From Thiomicrorhabdus sp. 6S3-12 (lineage in GTDB: Bacteria; Pseudomonadota; Gammaproteobacteria; Thiomicrospirales; Thiomicrospiraceae), in the NCBI RefSeq assembly GCF_017571475.1, contig NZ_JAGETW010000002.1:186001-250000 (forward strand): 64,000 bases of DNA, given 5' to 3'. The position numbers and the translations under genes were made by a program. Positions 55,475-64,000 of the stretch are shown here, one piece after another. Position 1 is the stretch's first letter. Every line of letters starts with the position of its first letter. The notes under the pieces were generated by a model. The model did not search any database and was not told the DNA's origin. It saw nothing but the letters and a program-made list of their open reading frames with translations.

Positions 55475-57169
55475 ATGTCGTTTTACTTTCTGTCCCGTGT
55501 TTTCCCCTTTTCCTTTTTGCCCGCCGGCAGGGCTCAATCGAAAACCGCATTAAAATCTCTGGCGGTTGCCTTAGCCTCGGCCAGTCTTCTGCATGGCTGT
55601 TCGAGTCCGCAACCGCAAGCGGAGAAAACCGCTCCCGAAGCGGTTAAACCGGAACAACCGATAGTGGAAATCAGCGCTGTCAAACAGCCTGAACTGCTGG
55701 TTTCCATCGATCCGGAATTGGAGCGCCAAAAAGCGTTTGAAAATCGCGACTGGCCTGCATATCTGCAATTCAGCTACGACCTGTGGCAGGAATCTCCGCC
55801 GGCCAGACAGGCGGAAATCGAAGATCAGGCCTGGGAAGCCCTGCTGCCGCTGGACGACATGACGTTGCAGCAGCTTGACGACAACAGCGATCCTCGGGTC
55901 AATGCCTGGTCGCACCTGATTCAGGTTTTCCGTTTGCAGGGACTCCCTTTCGAACACGCACTTTCCGATCTGCAACTTTTCGAAAGCGATGCCATCTATC
56001 GTTCGCACCTGCTTCCCAAACTGCTGAGCCAGCTTCCACCGGAAGAAGAGATTCGCAATGTCGCCGTCTTTTTACCGATGCAGAGCAAATTCAAACCGGT
56101 TGCCGAGCAGATCCAGAACGGTATTCTCAAAGCCTACTACCGGAACGAGAATCTGAACCGAAAATTGCGCCTGAACTTCTATGACAGTACCGACATTACT
56201 CAGGTCAGCAGTCTGTACTTTCAGGCCAAGCAGGAAGGTGCCGACGTGATTATCGGTCCTTTGCGTAAAAACGCCGTCGAACAGTTACAGGGATTCGACG
56301 ATCGCAATATCGTTGCGCTTAACACCATTGACGGAATCACCTCCTTCACCCAGTTCAGTCTGAAATCCAGCGACAAAATTCAACAACTGGCGGAAGGTTT
56401 TGCCCAGCAGCAGTACCGTATGCTCGGCATCCTCAACAGCGACGAGAAAGAAAACGCGCTTAATGCTGCGCTTCTGGCCAGCGTGTGGAACCAGCCGCCG
56501 CAACAGTCTCTGGTTCAGGTCTCTTATTCCGATGAAAAGCCGGAGTTACGCAAAGCATTTGATCAGCTGGTCAACGCCAGCAACAGTATCGAACGCAAAA
56601 ACACTCTGAGATGGACGATCGGCGAGAAGGTCGAATTCTATCCACGCGTGCGCGAAGATCTGAATGCTATCGTCGTTTTTGACAGCGCCAACCGTCTGGC
56701 GGTCATTAATCCGCAGAAAGGGCTCTATCTGCTGAAGACCCCGGTGTACACAGCGACAGAGCTGAACCAGCAGAACCTCAAGGCTCTTAAGAACAACCAC
56801 GACCTGAAAGAAGTGGAACTTTTAACGCAACCGGTGACCCTGAACCCGGAAGACCTTCAAGGAACTTTCGAAGCGTTCGGCTGGGACAGTCTGCAAGTTG
56901 CGGCCAACCTGCCCAAACTTAAAAAAGGTGCCTGCCTGAGCAATACCAAAACCGGTTATTTGCGGATCGTAGACAATCAGGTCCAGCAGACGCTGGTATG
57001 GGCAAAGTTCGACGATAAGGGGCAACTCACCCCGTATCGCTTGCCGCATATTGCACCGCAACAGATCCTTGAAGAAGAGATGGCTCCGCAATCAGACGCT
57101 GAAGAAGCGCTCCAGCAGCGTCTGCGGGATGAATTGAAATCCAGCGACATGGAAAGCGTATCGCCTTAA
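55475..57169 (+). CDS. lpoA: LpoA (LppC), outer-membrane lipoprotein activator of PBP1A
   Basis: About 564 residues. Lipoprotein signal with lipobox LLHGC; an N-terminal helical TPR-like domain (about 60-170) and a C-terminal periplasmic-binding-protein fold (about 185-540; NVAVFLPMQSKFKPVAEQIQNGILKAYY, GADVIIGPLRKNAVEQL). In E. coli it reaches from the outer membrane to switch on PBP1A. The start is uncertain: the frame opens with a TTG at 55469 and an ATG at 55475, neither with a good SD, and the signal peptide from there is unusually long (about 42 residues); a TTG at residue 15 would give a normal one. It sits beside rsmI and yraN as usual. Confidence 0.92.
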   Translation: MSFYFLSRVFPFSFLPAGRAQSKTALKSLAVALASASLLHGCSSPQPQAEKTAPEAVKPEQPIVEISAVKQPELLVSIDPELERQKAFENRDWPAYLQFSYDLWQESPPARQAEIEDQAWEALLPLDDMTLQQLDDNSDPRVNAWSHLIQVFRLQGLPFEHALSDLQLFESDAIYRSHLLPKLLSQLPPEEEIRNVAVFLPMQSKFKPVAEQIQNGILKAYYRNENLNRKLRLNFYDSTDITQVSSLYFQAKQEGADVIIGPLRKNAVEQLQGFDDRNIVALNTIDGITSFTQFSLKSSDKIQQLAEGFAQQQYRMLGILNSDEKENALNAALLASVWNQPPQQSLVQVSYSDEKPELRKAFDQLVNASNSIERKNTLRWTIGEKVEFYPRVREDLNAIVVFDSANRLAVINPQKGLYLLKTPVYTATELNQQNLKALKNNHDLKEVELLTQPVTLNPEDLQGTFEAFGWDSLQVAANLPKLKKGACLSNTKTGYLRIVDNQVQQTLVWAKFDDKGQLTPYRLPHIAPQQILEEEMAPQSDAEEALQQRLRDELKSSDMESVSP

Positions 57170-57189
57170 AGGCGGCATGGGAGTGGAGG

Positions 57190-57591
57190 GTGAGTAATTC
57201 TCAGCGTCGCAAACTCCCGAAGCTGCCGGATCTTGTCAGCAAACTGATCGGGCAGCAGAAAGAGCAGCAGGCAGAACGCTGGCTGCAAGCACAGAACATC
57301 AAGATACTGGAACGTAACTTCCGCTGTGACCGCTTCAAAAAAGGCGAAATCGATCTGATCGGAATGGAAAAAGACCATCAGACGTTGATCTTTTTCGAAG
57401 TGAAATACCGCAAGAACTGCGACTTCGGCCACCCGCTGGAATTTATCACGTCCGGCCAGCAGGCTCGAATCCGTCGTTGTGCGGAAGTCTTTCTGCAAAA
57501 ACATCCGCAATATCAAACCAGCGACTGCCGCTTCGACGTCATAAGCTTCACTGCCGATGACGATCCGGAGTGGATTAAAAACGCCTTTTAA
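57190..57591 (+). CDS. yraN: YraN (UPF0102) family endonuclease-like protein
   Basis: 133 residues, GTG start with GGGAG 6 bases upstream. Restriction-endonuclease-like fold: EQQAERWLQAQNIKILERNFRC, then the putative catalytic GEIDLIG and FFEVKYRK (E...D...ExK). Such conservation suggests nuclease or DNA-binding activity, but the role is unproven. It is 20 bases after lpoA, so the two are probably one transcript. Convergent with ppsA, 19 bases between stops. Confidence 0.92.
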   Translation: MSNSQRRKLPKLPDLVSKLIGQQKEQQAERWLQAQNIKILERNFRCDRFKKGEIDLIGMEKDHQTLIFFEVKYRKNCDFGHPLEFITSGQQARIRRCAEVFLQKHPQYQTSDCRFDVISFTADDDPEWIKNAF

Positions 57592-57610
57592 TCCGCCCGG
57601 AACGTGCGTG

Positions 57611-60085
57611 CTATGGAATCACCATTTCGCTTGGTGAAAGTTTGCGAGCCTTGGCCCCGCCCCCTTTGCTCTCCGCCTGAAGAATCAACGGCAGGGTTTT
57701 CAAAACCGAATCCGGATTCAGACTCATCGCATCAATCCCCAATTCAACCAAAAACTCGGCAAAATCCGGAAAATCCGACGGTGCCTGACCGCACAGACTG
57801 ATATGTTTGCCGTTGCGCTTGGCGCCTTCAACCGCCCAACGCACCATTTTCTTGACCCCCGGGTCGCGCTCATCGTAGTCGTAAGCGACCTTTCCGGAAT
57901 CCCGGTCGACACCGAGCACCAGCTGAGTCAGATCGTTAGTCCCGATCGAGAAGCCATCGAAATATTCGGAAAATTCGTCAATCATTAGTACATTGTTCGG
58001 AATCTCGCACATCATATAAACTTTAAGACCGTTCTGACCGCGTACCAGCCCGTTAGCGGACAAATTATCGATTACCGCCTTGGCCTCCTCGACACGACGG
58101 CAGAACGGCACCATAACAATGACATTATCCATTCCCATCTGTTCGCGAACCTGCTTGATCGCCTGACATTCCAGCGCGAAGGCCGGCGCAAACTCTTCAT
58201 CGTTATAGCGTGAAGCGCCGCGGAAACCGATCATCGGATTCTCCTCCCGCTCTTCAAAGAACTTGCCGCCGATCAGATTGGCATATTCGTTCGATTTGAA
58301 ATCCGACAGACGCAAGACAACCGGCTTCGGATAAAAACCGGCTGCTAGGGTGCCGATCCCTTCGGAAAGTTTGCGTACAAAATATTCAGAACCGTTGGCA
58401 TAGCCTTCGGTGAGCTTATCGATCTTACCCGCAATCTTTGAAGAAGTAACCTTGTCCGGTTGCAGCAGTGCCAGCGGATGCACCTTGATCTCGTTATTAA
58501 TAATGAATTCCATACGCGCCAAACCGACTCCGGCGTTTGGAATCGTATTCACCTGAAATGCGATCTCCGGATTACCGACATTCAACATCACCTCTGTTTC
58601 CGGCTCTTCCAAACTGCTCAAATCCGTCTCTTCGACTTCATAGCGCAGCTGTCCGTTGTAGACCCGTCCGAGATCGCCTTGCGCACAGGAGATAGTGACC
58701 ATCTCACCGGTTTTTATCTTCTCGGTTCCCGATTCGGTACCAACCACCGCCGGAATTCCCAACTCGCGGGCGATAATCGCCGCATGGCAGGTACGCCCGC
58801 CACGATTGGTCACCAGCGCCGAGGCGATCTTCATCACCGGTTCCCAGTCCGGCGTAGTGATATCGGAGACCAGCACTTCGCCGGGCTTAAATTCATTCAG
58901 ATGTTCAATCGATTCAATCACGCGGGCGCGACCGAATGCGATTTTGGCCCCGACCGAACGGCCGGTGACAATCGGCGTCATCAAATCGGCTTCATCGCAG
59001 ATTTTATATTGTTCCAGCACCTGCTGACGCTTCTGCGAAGCGACCGTTTCCGGACGCGCCTGAACGATAAACAGTTCACCGGTCTGACCATCTTTGGCCC
59101 ACTCGATATCCATCGGACGCAGCTTACCGGCCTTGGCACTGTAATGTTTCTCGATAATGCCCGCATAACCGGCCAGCTGCAGCACTTCCTTATCGCTGAT
59201 ACAGAATTTCTGACGTTCGAAATTACTGGTCGGAACGTTGCGCACCGGATTGCGCTGATTGGAATCGGAAGAATAGACCATTTTGATTTTTTTCGCGCCG
59301 ATATGGCGTTTCAGAACCTTGCGGTATCCCTGATCGAAAGTCGGCTTATGCACATAAAACTCGTCCGGATCGACGACCCCCTGAACGACGTTTTCACCCA
59401 GACCGTAAGCGCCGGTGATCAGCATTACATCCTTAAAACCGGTCTCGGTGTCGATTGTAAACATAACCCCGGACGACGCCAGATCCGAGCGCACCATCAG
59501 CTGCACCCCGATCGACAGCGCCACTTCGAAGTGATCGAACCCCTGATCGATCCGGTAGTGAATCGCGCGGTCGGTAAACAGGCTGGCGAAACAGCGTTTA
59601 CAGGCATCGATAAAAGAGGAAAGTCCGCTGATATTCAGATAGGTATCCTGCTGCCCGGCAAAACTGGCGGTCGGCAGATCTTCGGCCGTCGCCGAACTGC
59701 GAACGGCAAACGAAACTTCTGAACCGTACTCATCGACCAAAGCGTTATAGGCTTCGACCATTTCATGAAACAACTCGTCCGGAATCTGTGCGCCGTAGAT
59801 CGCATCCCGCACCAGGGCTCCGCGCATCTGCAGATCGCGCGGGTCTTCCGGATTCAAAGCATCCAGATATTCATGCAGTTTCGGCCATAGATCATTGTGT
59901 TCAATGACATAACGGTAAGCTTCGGCGGTAATGGCAAAGCCGTTCGGCACCGGCACCCCTTTCGGAACCAACTCCTGATACATCTCGCCAAGAGAAGCGT
60001 TCTTCCCTCCGACTAAAGGGATATCCTCGATACGCAGTTCATCGAAAAAACGTATATATTGAAATTTAGGGGTCACACCGGCCAT
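57611..60085 (-). CDS. ppsA: Phosphoenolpyruvate synthase
   Basis: 824 residues from the ATG at 60085 (AGGAG 7-8 bases upstream; the frame is open to 60103). Converts pyruvate and ATP to PEP, AMP and phosphate. ATP-grasp-like N-terminal domain with [11 protein letters not shown] and [21 protein letters not shown]; phosphohistidine domain with [22 protein letters not shown]-terminal PEP-binding barrel with [20 protein letters not shown], and [18 protein letters not shown]. It would feed gluconeogenesis. No PpsR regulator gene adjoins it. Confidence 0.97.
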   Translation of the reverse strand: MAGVTPKFQYIRFFDELRIEDIPLVGGKNASLGEMYQELVPKGVPVPNGFAITAEAYRYVIEHNDLWPKLHEYLDALNPEDPRDLQMRGALVRDAIYGAQIPDELFHEMVEAYNALVDEYGSEVSFAVRSSATAEDLPTASFAGQQDTYLNISGLSSFIDACKRCFASLFTDRAIHYRIDQGFDHFEVALSIGVQLMVRSDLASSGVMFTIDTETGFKDVMLITGAYGLGENVVQGVVDPDEFYVHKPTFDQGYRKVLKRHIGAKKIKMVYSSDSNQRNPVRNVPTSNFERQKFCISDKEVLQLAGYAGIIEKHYSAKAGKLRPMDIEWAKDGQTGELFIVQARPETVASQKRQQVLEQYKICDEADLMTPIVTGRSVGAKIAFGRARVIESIEHLNEFKPGEVLVSDITTPDWEPVMKIASALVTNRGGRTCHAAIIARELGIPAVVGTESGTEKIKTGEMVTISCAQGDLGRVYNGQLRYEVEETDLSSLEEPETEVMLNVGNPEIAFQVNTIPNAGVGLARMEFIINNEIKVHPLALLQPDKVTSSKIAGKIDKLTEGYANGSEYFVRKLSEGIGTLAAGFYPKPVVLRLSDFKSNEYANLIGGKFFEEREENPMIGFRGASRYNDEEFAPAFALECQAIKQVREQMGMDNVIVMVPFCRRVEEAKAVIDNLSANGLVRGQNGLKVYMMCEIPNNVLMIDEFSEYFDGFSIGTNDLTQLVLGVDRDSGKVAYDYDERDPGVKKMVRWAVEGAKRNGKHISLCGQAPSDFPDFAEFLVELGIDAMSLNPDSVLKTLPLILQAESKGGGAKARKLSPSEMVIP

Positions 60086-60180
60086 AAAACACTCCTGGCT
60101 CACGCTCTGCTGAAATTTGTTGAAGAAGCTTACAGGTTACGCACTTCGCGCAAAGAAGAAAGTGTTTTTTCGGTAAGAAA

Positions 60181-60222
60181 AACGCTTTTTTGATCTCGCT
60201 TAAGAGAGATCGAAAAAGCGTT
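60181..60222. terminator. Long bidirectional hairpin between the methyltransferase and ppsA
   Basis: A 17-bp stem (AACGCTTTTT/AAAAAGCGTT extended by GATCTC/GAGATC, one G-U) with an 8-base loop; T-runs follow on the minus strand. It probably ends the upstream methyltransferase transcript before the ppsA promoter. Confidence 0.75.
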
Positions 60223-60276
60223 GATTCAAAGGTAAAAAGTAAAACCTTGGCGCGCCGCAAGCGCTTAAGACAGGAG

Positions 60277-60966
60277 TTAAGAGTGAAGCGGTTTTTCGAC
60301 AACCAACCGGGTCATTCGCCCCATCGGCGTCTGTTCCACCAGTTCGAAACCGGCCTGTTCGAGCATATAGATCAAGTCCTCGGCGTGATAGCGGTTGTGC
60401 TCGAGAAAATGCTCGAAGACCTCTTCGATCTCTTCTTTCTCGACCGCATCGTCCCACAGACGTTTATCGGGAAATTTATAATCCAGATACACCTGCAACG
60501 GCTGGCGAACCAGATCGATAATGCACCAGCGTCCGCCCGGCTTCAACCATTGATAGACCGCTTTGATCAGCGTCACCGGCTGCGGCAATTCATGCAGAAG
60601 CATATTGGCCATCACCGCTGCGGCACTTCCATGATCGACCCAGTTTTGCGGCGCTAACAGATCCCCGCGCAACAGACGACCGTTTTCCGGCAGTTTCAAA
60701 CCGGCGACCAGCATATATTCGGCCGCTTCGATACCGATGGCGCGGTTCTGCGGATAACGCAACGCCAGATCATTGACGAACTGGCCGATACCGGCGCCCA
60801 GATCGAGCAAGACATCATCCGGCTGGATTGCGCCCGCCATCTGCTGATTCCAGAACTCCCAGAACTCGCAATCATGCCGCCGCTCGTAACTTTGGGTGAT
60901 CATCTCTCTGGCATGTTCACCGTCTCCGCCGTGGTGACGGAGTATCTGCTGCTGTGTTTTTTCCAT
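60277..60966 (-). CDS. Class I SAM-dependent methyltransferase, substrate unknown
   Basis: 229 residues. SAM loop VLLDLGAGIGQFV near residue 55, an acidic end of strand 2 (AIGIEAAEYML), the motif MANMLLHELP, and GGRWCIIDLV (post motif). Methyltransf_11/25-like. The C-terminal 70 residues (PDKRLWDDAVEKEEIEEVFEHFLEHNRYHAEDLIYMLEQAGFELVE) form a helical lid. The head is charged. No neighbour suggests the substrate; small molecules such as quinones, or a protein side chain, are possible. It lies 61 bases after the helicase-nuclease gene on the same strand. Confidence 0.85.
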   Translation of the reverse strand: MEKTQQQILRHHGGDGEHAREMITQSYERRHDCEFWEFWNQQMAGAIQPDDVLLDLGAGIGQFVNDLALRYPQNRAIGIEAAEYMLVAGLKLPENGRLLRGDLLAPQNWVDHGSAAAVMANMLLHELPQPVTLIKAVYQWLKPGGRWCIIDLVRQPLQVYLDYKFPDKRLWDDAVEKEEIEEVFEHFLEHNRYHAEDLIYMLEQAGFELVEQTPMGRMTRLVVEKPLHS

Positions 60967-61027
60967 CTGCTCTCTCCTTTACCTTGCCTGAGAAGGCGCA
61001 CTGAAAGGTGGCAGTTTAAATCGTTCG

Positions 61028-64000
61028 TTAATCGACTTCCACCCAGGCGTCAATCTCTGCCAGATAGAGTACAAGCTTTTGCGTTCTGGATTCTTGAGCC
61101 GAGAAAAGTTCTGCGTAACGATTCAGCTGCGAACGATAATATTCGCTCTGCTGCTGAATAAATGTGTTGCGTTTCTGCGGTTGATCGCAATCATCGCAGG
61201 CGCTGGTCTTGTAATCGATAATCCAGCGCACACCGTCTTGATCGACCAGTGTCCGGTCGATAATATGCAGCTCAATCTCGCCTTGCGCATTGATTGACTG
61301 CAACTCATACTCGCTCATCGCCTGTGACTGGCTGTTCGACAGCGCCCAGCGCACCTTCGGGTTTCGATAAGCGTTTTGCAGACAGCGTTGCACCTTATCC
61401 CATGCCTTGTCCACCTGAGAAGCGTTTAATCCCTGCTGTTGCAGCCAGCGCAAATAAAACGCCTGCTGGGTCTTCAGGAAATTATCGGCAACCGTTTCTA
61501 TGCCGATCCGCGCCCATTGCTCAAGAACATTGTGCACCAGATTCCCAGACGCTTTGCTGACCAGATTGGCGCCCTGCCAGTAATCCGGCTCCAGATTCTC
61601 ATCCGCCGGAGTCGTATCGACCGACTTGGTCGTTTTCTCTTTCGCTTCCGGGGGGGATAAAGCCGGCCTAGGCAAGTGCGCCAAATAATCGAACAGTCCC
61701 GCGCGCTCCAGCGGCAGACGGGAAACCAAAATAGCTTCCTCATGCTCACCGACGTCCTCGCCAGACGGCAACTCCTGAGTCAGGCGCTCGCAGATCGCTT
61801 CCTGCACCGACCCGCCCAAAGCCGGCCACAGCGCTTCCAGCATCGAACCTTTCGGCGTGCTATAACTCTCTTCGTCGGTTTTTTCGTCAATTTTCAGTTC
61901 CGCAAACAGATGCAACTGCGCTTTGGCGCGCGTACAGGCGACATACAGCAGACGCCCCAGCTCAAAGCCCTGTTTCTGCGATTCGAACTGGTTTAACAGC
62001 CGGCTCAGATAGGATTTATCCTGCCCTTTCTGGTCGATCGGCGCGAGCACCAGATGTTCCTGCCCGGCCGAATCCATAAACTGGAACCAGGACACCAGTT
62101 CCGGATCATCATTGCGAGCCTTTTTCGCCAGCCCCGGCAGAATGACGGTATCGAACTCCAGCCCCTTGGATTTATGCATGGTCATCAGCTCAATCTGCTG
62201 ACTCGGCTCAGAGGCATCGGCGCTGGCGAAAAGCGTTTCCACCAGCTCTTCGAGACGTTCCAGATCCAGCGCTTCGTGATCAAATTCGCCGAGAACATCA
62301 AAATAGGCGGCGACATTTTGCAAGGCCACCGGGCTTTCCACACTCAAAGCGCCATCCAGCATCAGCCAGCACTCTTTGAGCAGTTTTGAAAACGGATAAA
62401 TGCCCAGCTGAGCAATCGCCGTCTGCAACACCGGCCATGCCTTTTGGATGCGCTGCTGCCCCTCAAGACTCAACTCGCCCAAATCAATCAGGCCGTCGCT
62501 GTGCAATGCCTGCTCGACACAGAAAGCAACGGTTTTATAGGGTTTAGAGGCGATCAGCGCGTGCAAATCATGCAGATTCAAACCGACCAGAGGCGAACGC
62601 AAAAGCGCGATCCACGCGGCACGGTCGCCCAAATGCAGCAGTGCCCGGCTTAAGGCCAGACAATCCTGTACCTCCTGACGCTCCTGCAAGGTTTCCAGCT
62701 CTACCGCCCGGAAAGGGATGGCCGACTTTTTCAGCTCCGTAGCGATGGCCAGAAGATGCGAACGCGAACGCCCGAGCACGGCAATTTTGCGACTGTAGAT
62801 CGCTTCTTCGTAACTGCGCTCCTGTTGACGCTGTTGCTCCAGACGCTCAACAATAAAATCGACAACACTCCGGCTCTGATCGCCGTCGCCGTGAAATTCC
62901 CAATGGTTAAAGACCGCTGGCTCGGTATCCTCGCGCGGGGTCAGCGCATGGCTGAACTTAACTGCCCCCTTGGCCATATCGTCTTCTTTCGGCAGCACCT
63001 GTTTAAAGGTCTGGTTGACCCACTCCACCACCTGTTTCTGCGAGCGAAAGTTGACCGTCAGATTCAACGGTTGCAGGCTTACCGGCCCGAAAGTTCCTTG
63101 CCACGCCTTCAGAAAGTTAGCCACCTCCGCTTCGCGGAAACGGTAGATCGATTGCATCGGGTCACCGACGATAAACAGAGTACGAGCATCGTCCGGCTGC
63201 CAGCCGGCAACCAGTTTATTGACCAGTTCAAACTGCTTGGAGCTGGTGTCCTGAAATTCGTCAATCAGCAGATGCTGAATCTGATAATCGAGTTGCAGCG
63301 CCAGATCGGTCGGCTCCTCTTTTTCTCCCAGTGCCTGCGAAGCAGCCTGCGCGATCTCGATGAAATCCGCTTCGGAACGACTCTGGAAAACCACCTTAAG
63401 ATAAGCCGCGCACACCTTGAGCAGTTGCATCAGGCTTTGCAGTTTCAACCATTGGTCATCGCTGTAATGCGGATCGGGCAGATCTTTTAACGAAGCCAGC
63501 GCCGTCACCAAGGAACCCTGACGGTCGTCGGCATCGGCAATTCCCTGAATGACCTGCGCCATCTGGTCCTTGCGCTCTTTGGCTTCGCCCTTTCCGGCCG
63601 GAAAACCTTCGTTTTTAGTCAGGCGACCGCGCAGTTTCTTGCCGTCTTTGGTCAAGACCCAGGAGGCAAGAATACGCCAGGATTCGGTATCTTCTTCGGC
63701 AAACGGCCAGGCTCCAGCGATTCTGGACAGGTCAGGCTGATCGTTATGCTGGGCATAGTCGGCAATGTCGCAGACTTCTCTTAACAAGTCGCTGACCTTG
63801 CTCAGACTTTTACGATGCTGACGCAGTTCGCTGAAAACAATTTCCTGCAGAGACTGCTCTAGCGCGTGGCGCTGATCCGAGTCGGCATAAGGCAGATAAT
63901 CCATCCACTGGTCACGTTTGGCGAGCATATCGCTGAGCAGATTCTGCGCGCGCGAATAACGTCCATTGACCAAGTCCAAGAGCTGTTCGACCAGCGGCGC
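61028..64000 (-). CDS. UvrD/Rep-type helicase with C-terminal RecB-like nuclease (AddA-like), N-terminus outside window
   Basis: At least 990 residues; the frame is open through the window edge, so the start and the Walker A part are missing. Superfamily 1A motifs in order: LLIDEFQDTSSKQFEL (II), FIVGDPMQSIYRFREAE (III), LNLTVNFRSQ (IV), MTMHKSKGLEFDTVILPGL (V) and LLYVACTRAKAQLHLF (VI). Near the end, RWIIDYKTS is the PD-(D/E)xK nuclease core of the RecB family. This layout fits AddA, the helicase-nuclease of AddAB double-strand-break repair; the AddB-like partner would be expected just upstream, beyond the window. Confidence 0.9.
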   Translation of the reverse strand, partial: APLVEQLLDLVNGRYSRAQNLLSDMLAKRDQWMDYLPYADSDQRHALEQSLQEIVFSELRQHRKSLSKVSDLLREVCDIADYAQHNDQPDLSRIAGAWPFAEEDTESWRILASWVLTKDGKKLRGRLTKNEGFPAGKGEAKERKDQMAQVIQGIADADDRQGSLVTALASLKDLPDPHYSDDQWLKLQSLMQLLKVCAAYLKVVFQSRSEADFIEIAQAASQALGEKEEPTDLALQLDYQIQHLLIDEFQDTSSKQFELVNKLVAGWQPDDARTLFIVGDPMQSIYRFREAEVANFLKAWQGTFGPVSLQPLNLTVNFRSQKQVVEWVNQTFKQVLPKEDDMAKGAVKFSHALTPREDTEPAVFNHWEFHGDGDQSRSVVDFIVERLEQQRQQERSYEEAIYSRKIAVLGRSRSHLLAIATELKKSAIPFRAVELETLQERQEVQDCLALSRALLHLGDRAAWIALLRSPLVGLNLHDLHALIASKPYKTVAFCVEQALHSDGLIDLGELSLEGQQRIQKAWPVLQTAIAQLGIYPFSKLLKECWLMLDGALSVESPVALQNVAAYFDVLGEFDHEALDLERLEELVETLFASADASEPSQQIELMTMHKSKGLEFDTVILPGLAKKARNDDPELVSWFQFMDSAGQEHLVLAPIDQKGQDKSYLSRLLNQFESQKQGFELGRLLYVACTRAKAQLHLFAELKIDEKTDEESYSTPKGSMLEALWPALGGSVQEAICERLTQELPSGEDVGEHEEAILVSRLPLERAGLFDYLAHLPRPALSPPEAKEKTTKSVDTTPADENLEPDYWQGANLVSKASGNLVHNVLEQWARIGIETVADNFLKTQQAFYLRWLQQQGLNASQVDKAWDKVQRCLQNAYRNPKVRWALSNSQSQAMSEYELQSINAQGEIELHIIDRTLVDQDGVRWIIDYKTSACDDCDQPQKRNTFIQQQSEYYRSQLNRYAELFSAQESRTQKLVLYLAEIDAWVEVD

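Noticed and set aside
55340-55537. Open frame encoding an Arg-Ile repeat
   Set aside because: It is just the translation of the hexanucleotide array and has no start signal.
58460-59722. 420-residue open frame antisense to ppsA (and similar long ones antisense to argJ, murC, secA and the helicase gene)
   Set aside because: Shadow frames produced by codon bias in well-supported genes; His/Arg-rich without domain signs.

Overview
The window reads as chromosomal core DNA of a Gram-negative gammaproteobacterium. The evidence is an LpxC lipid A enzyme, a MurE with the meso-diaminopimelate motif DNPR, the rsmI-lpoA-yraN neighbourhood, RsmJ, an A-type RNase P RNA of 377 nt, and a sufBCDS Fe-S operon. 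The overall feel (SUF genes, chemoreceptors, gene neighbourhoods) recalls the Thiomicrospira/Hydrogenovibrio group. That placement is a guess from memory, not a search result. No rRNA, tRNA, CRISPR array, prophage or insertion sequence was recognised.

Layout. 1-1547: an AT-rich broken membrane-protein tail, a GFA-family zinc protein, a small PQ-loop membrane protein and an unknown. 1630-5281: Nudix-ThiE fusion, hisC, a structured non-coding element, argJ. 5418-14595 (mostly minus strand): secA, lpxC, ftsA, ftsQ, ddl, murC, the distal half of the division and cell-wall (dcw) cluster, plus a DciA-like gene on plus. 14741-19449: a four-gene tripartite ABC efflux operon. 20245-25214: sufBCDS. 25366-31468: a zinc locus (degenerate COG0523 GTPase, znuA, divergent znuCB, and a chemoreceptor with a zinc-binding CZB tail). 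31745-36075: lgt-thyA-folA and a second chemoreceptor. 36278-50528: the proximal dcw half, mraZ-rsmH-ftsZ-ftsL-ftsI-murE-murF-mraY-murD-ftsW-(terminator)-murG-SDR. 51190-51566: rnpB. 51652-60966: lipoprotein PBP4, rsmJ, a CheY-like protein, rsmI, lpoA, yraN, ppsA and a methyltransferase. 61028-64000: the end of an AddA/RecB-like helicase-nuclease running off the window.

The most unusual part is the dcw cluster. It is cut in two by about 22 kb of unrelated genes. murB is missing from its usual place. ftsZ has left its normal site after ftsA and sits third in the cluster, between rsmH and ftsL. A consensus sigma-70 promoter with three 10-bp-spaced MraZ-type boxes drives the front of the cluster. 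Terminator-like hairpins follow ftsZ and ftsW, which would let the cluster make much FtsZ and less of the septal synthases. FtsI (PBP3) carries an extra, tandemly duplicated copy of a segment of its N-terminal pedestal domain. A second interesting assembly is the zinc locus, where an uptake system lies beside a putative zinc-sensing chemoreceptor.

Starts were reassigned from the longest open frame wherever a Shine-Dalgarno (SD) sequence or neighbour overlap favoured an internal codon. All family calls are from motifs read by eye; no database search was possible.
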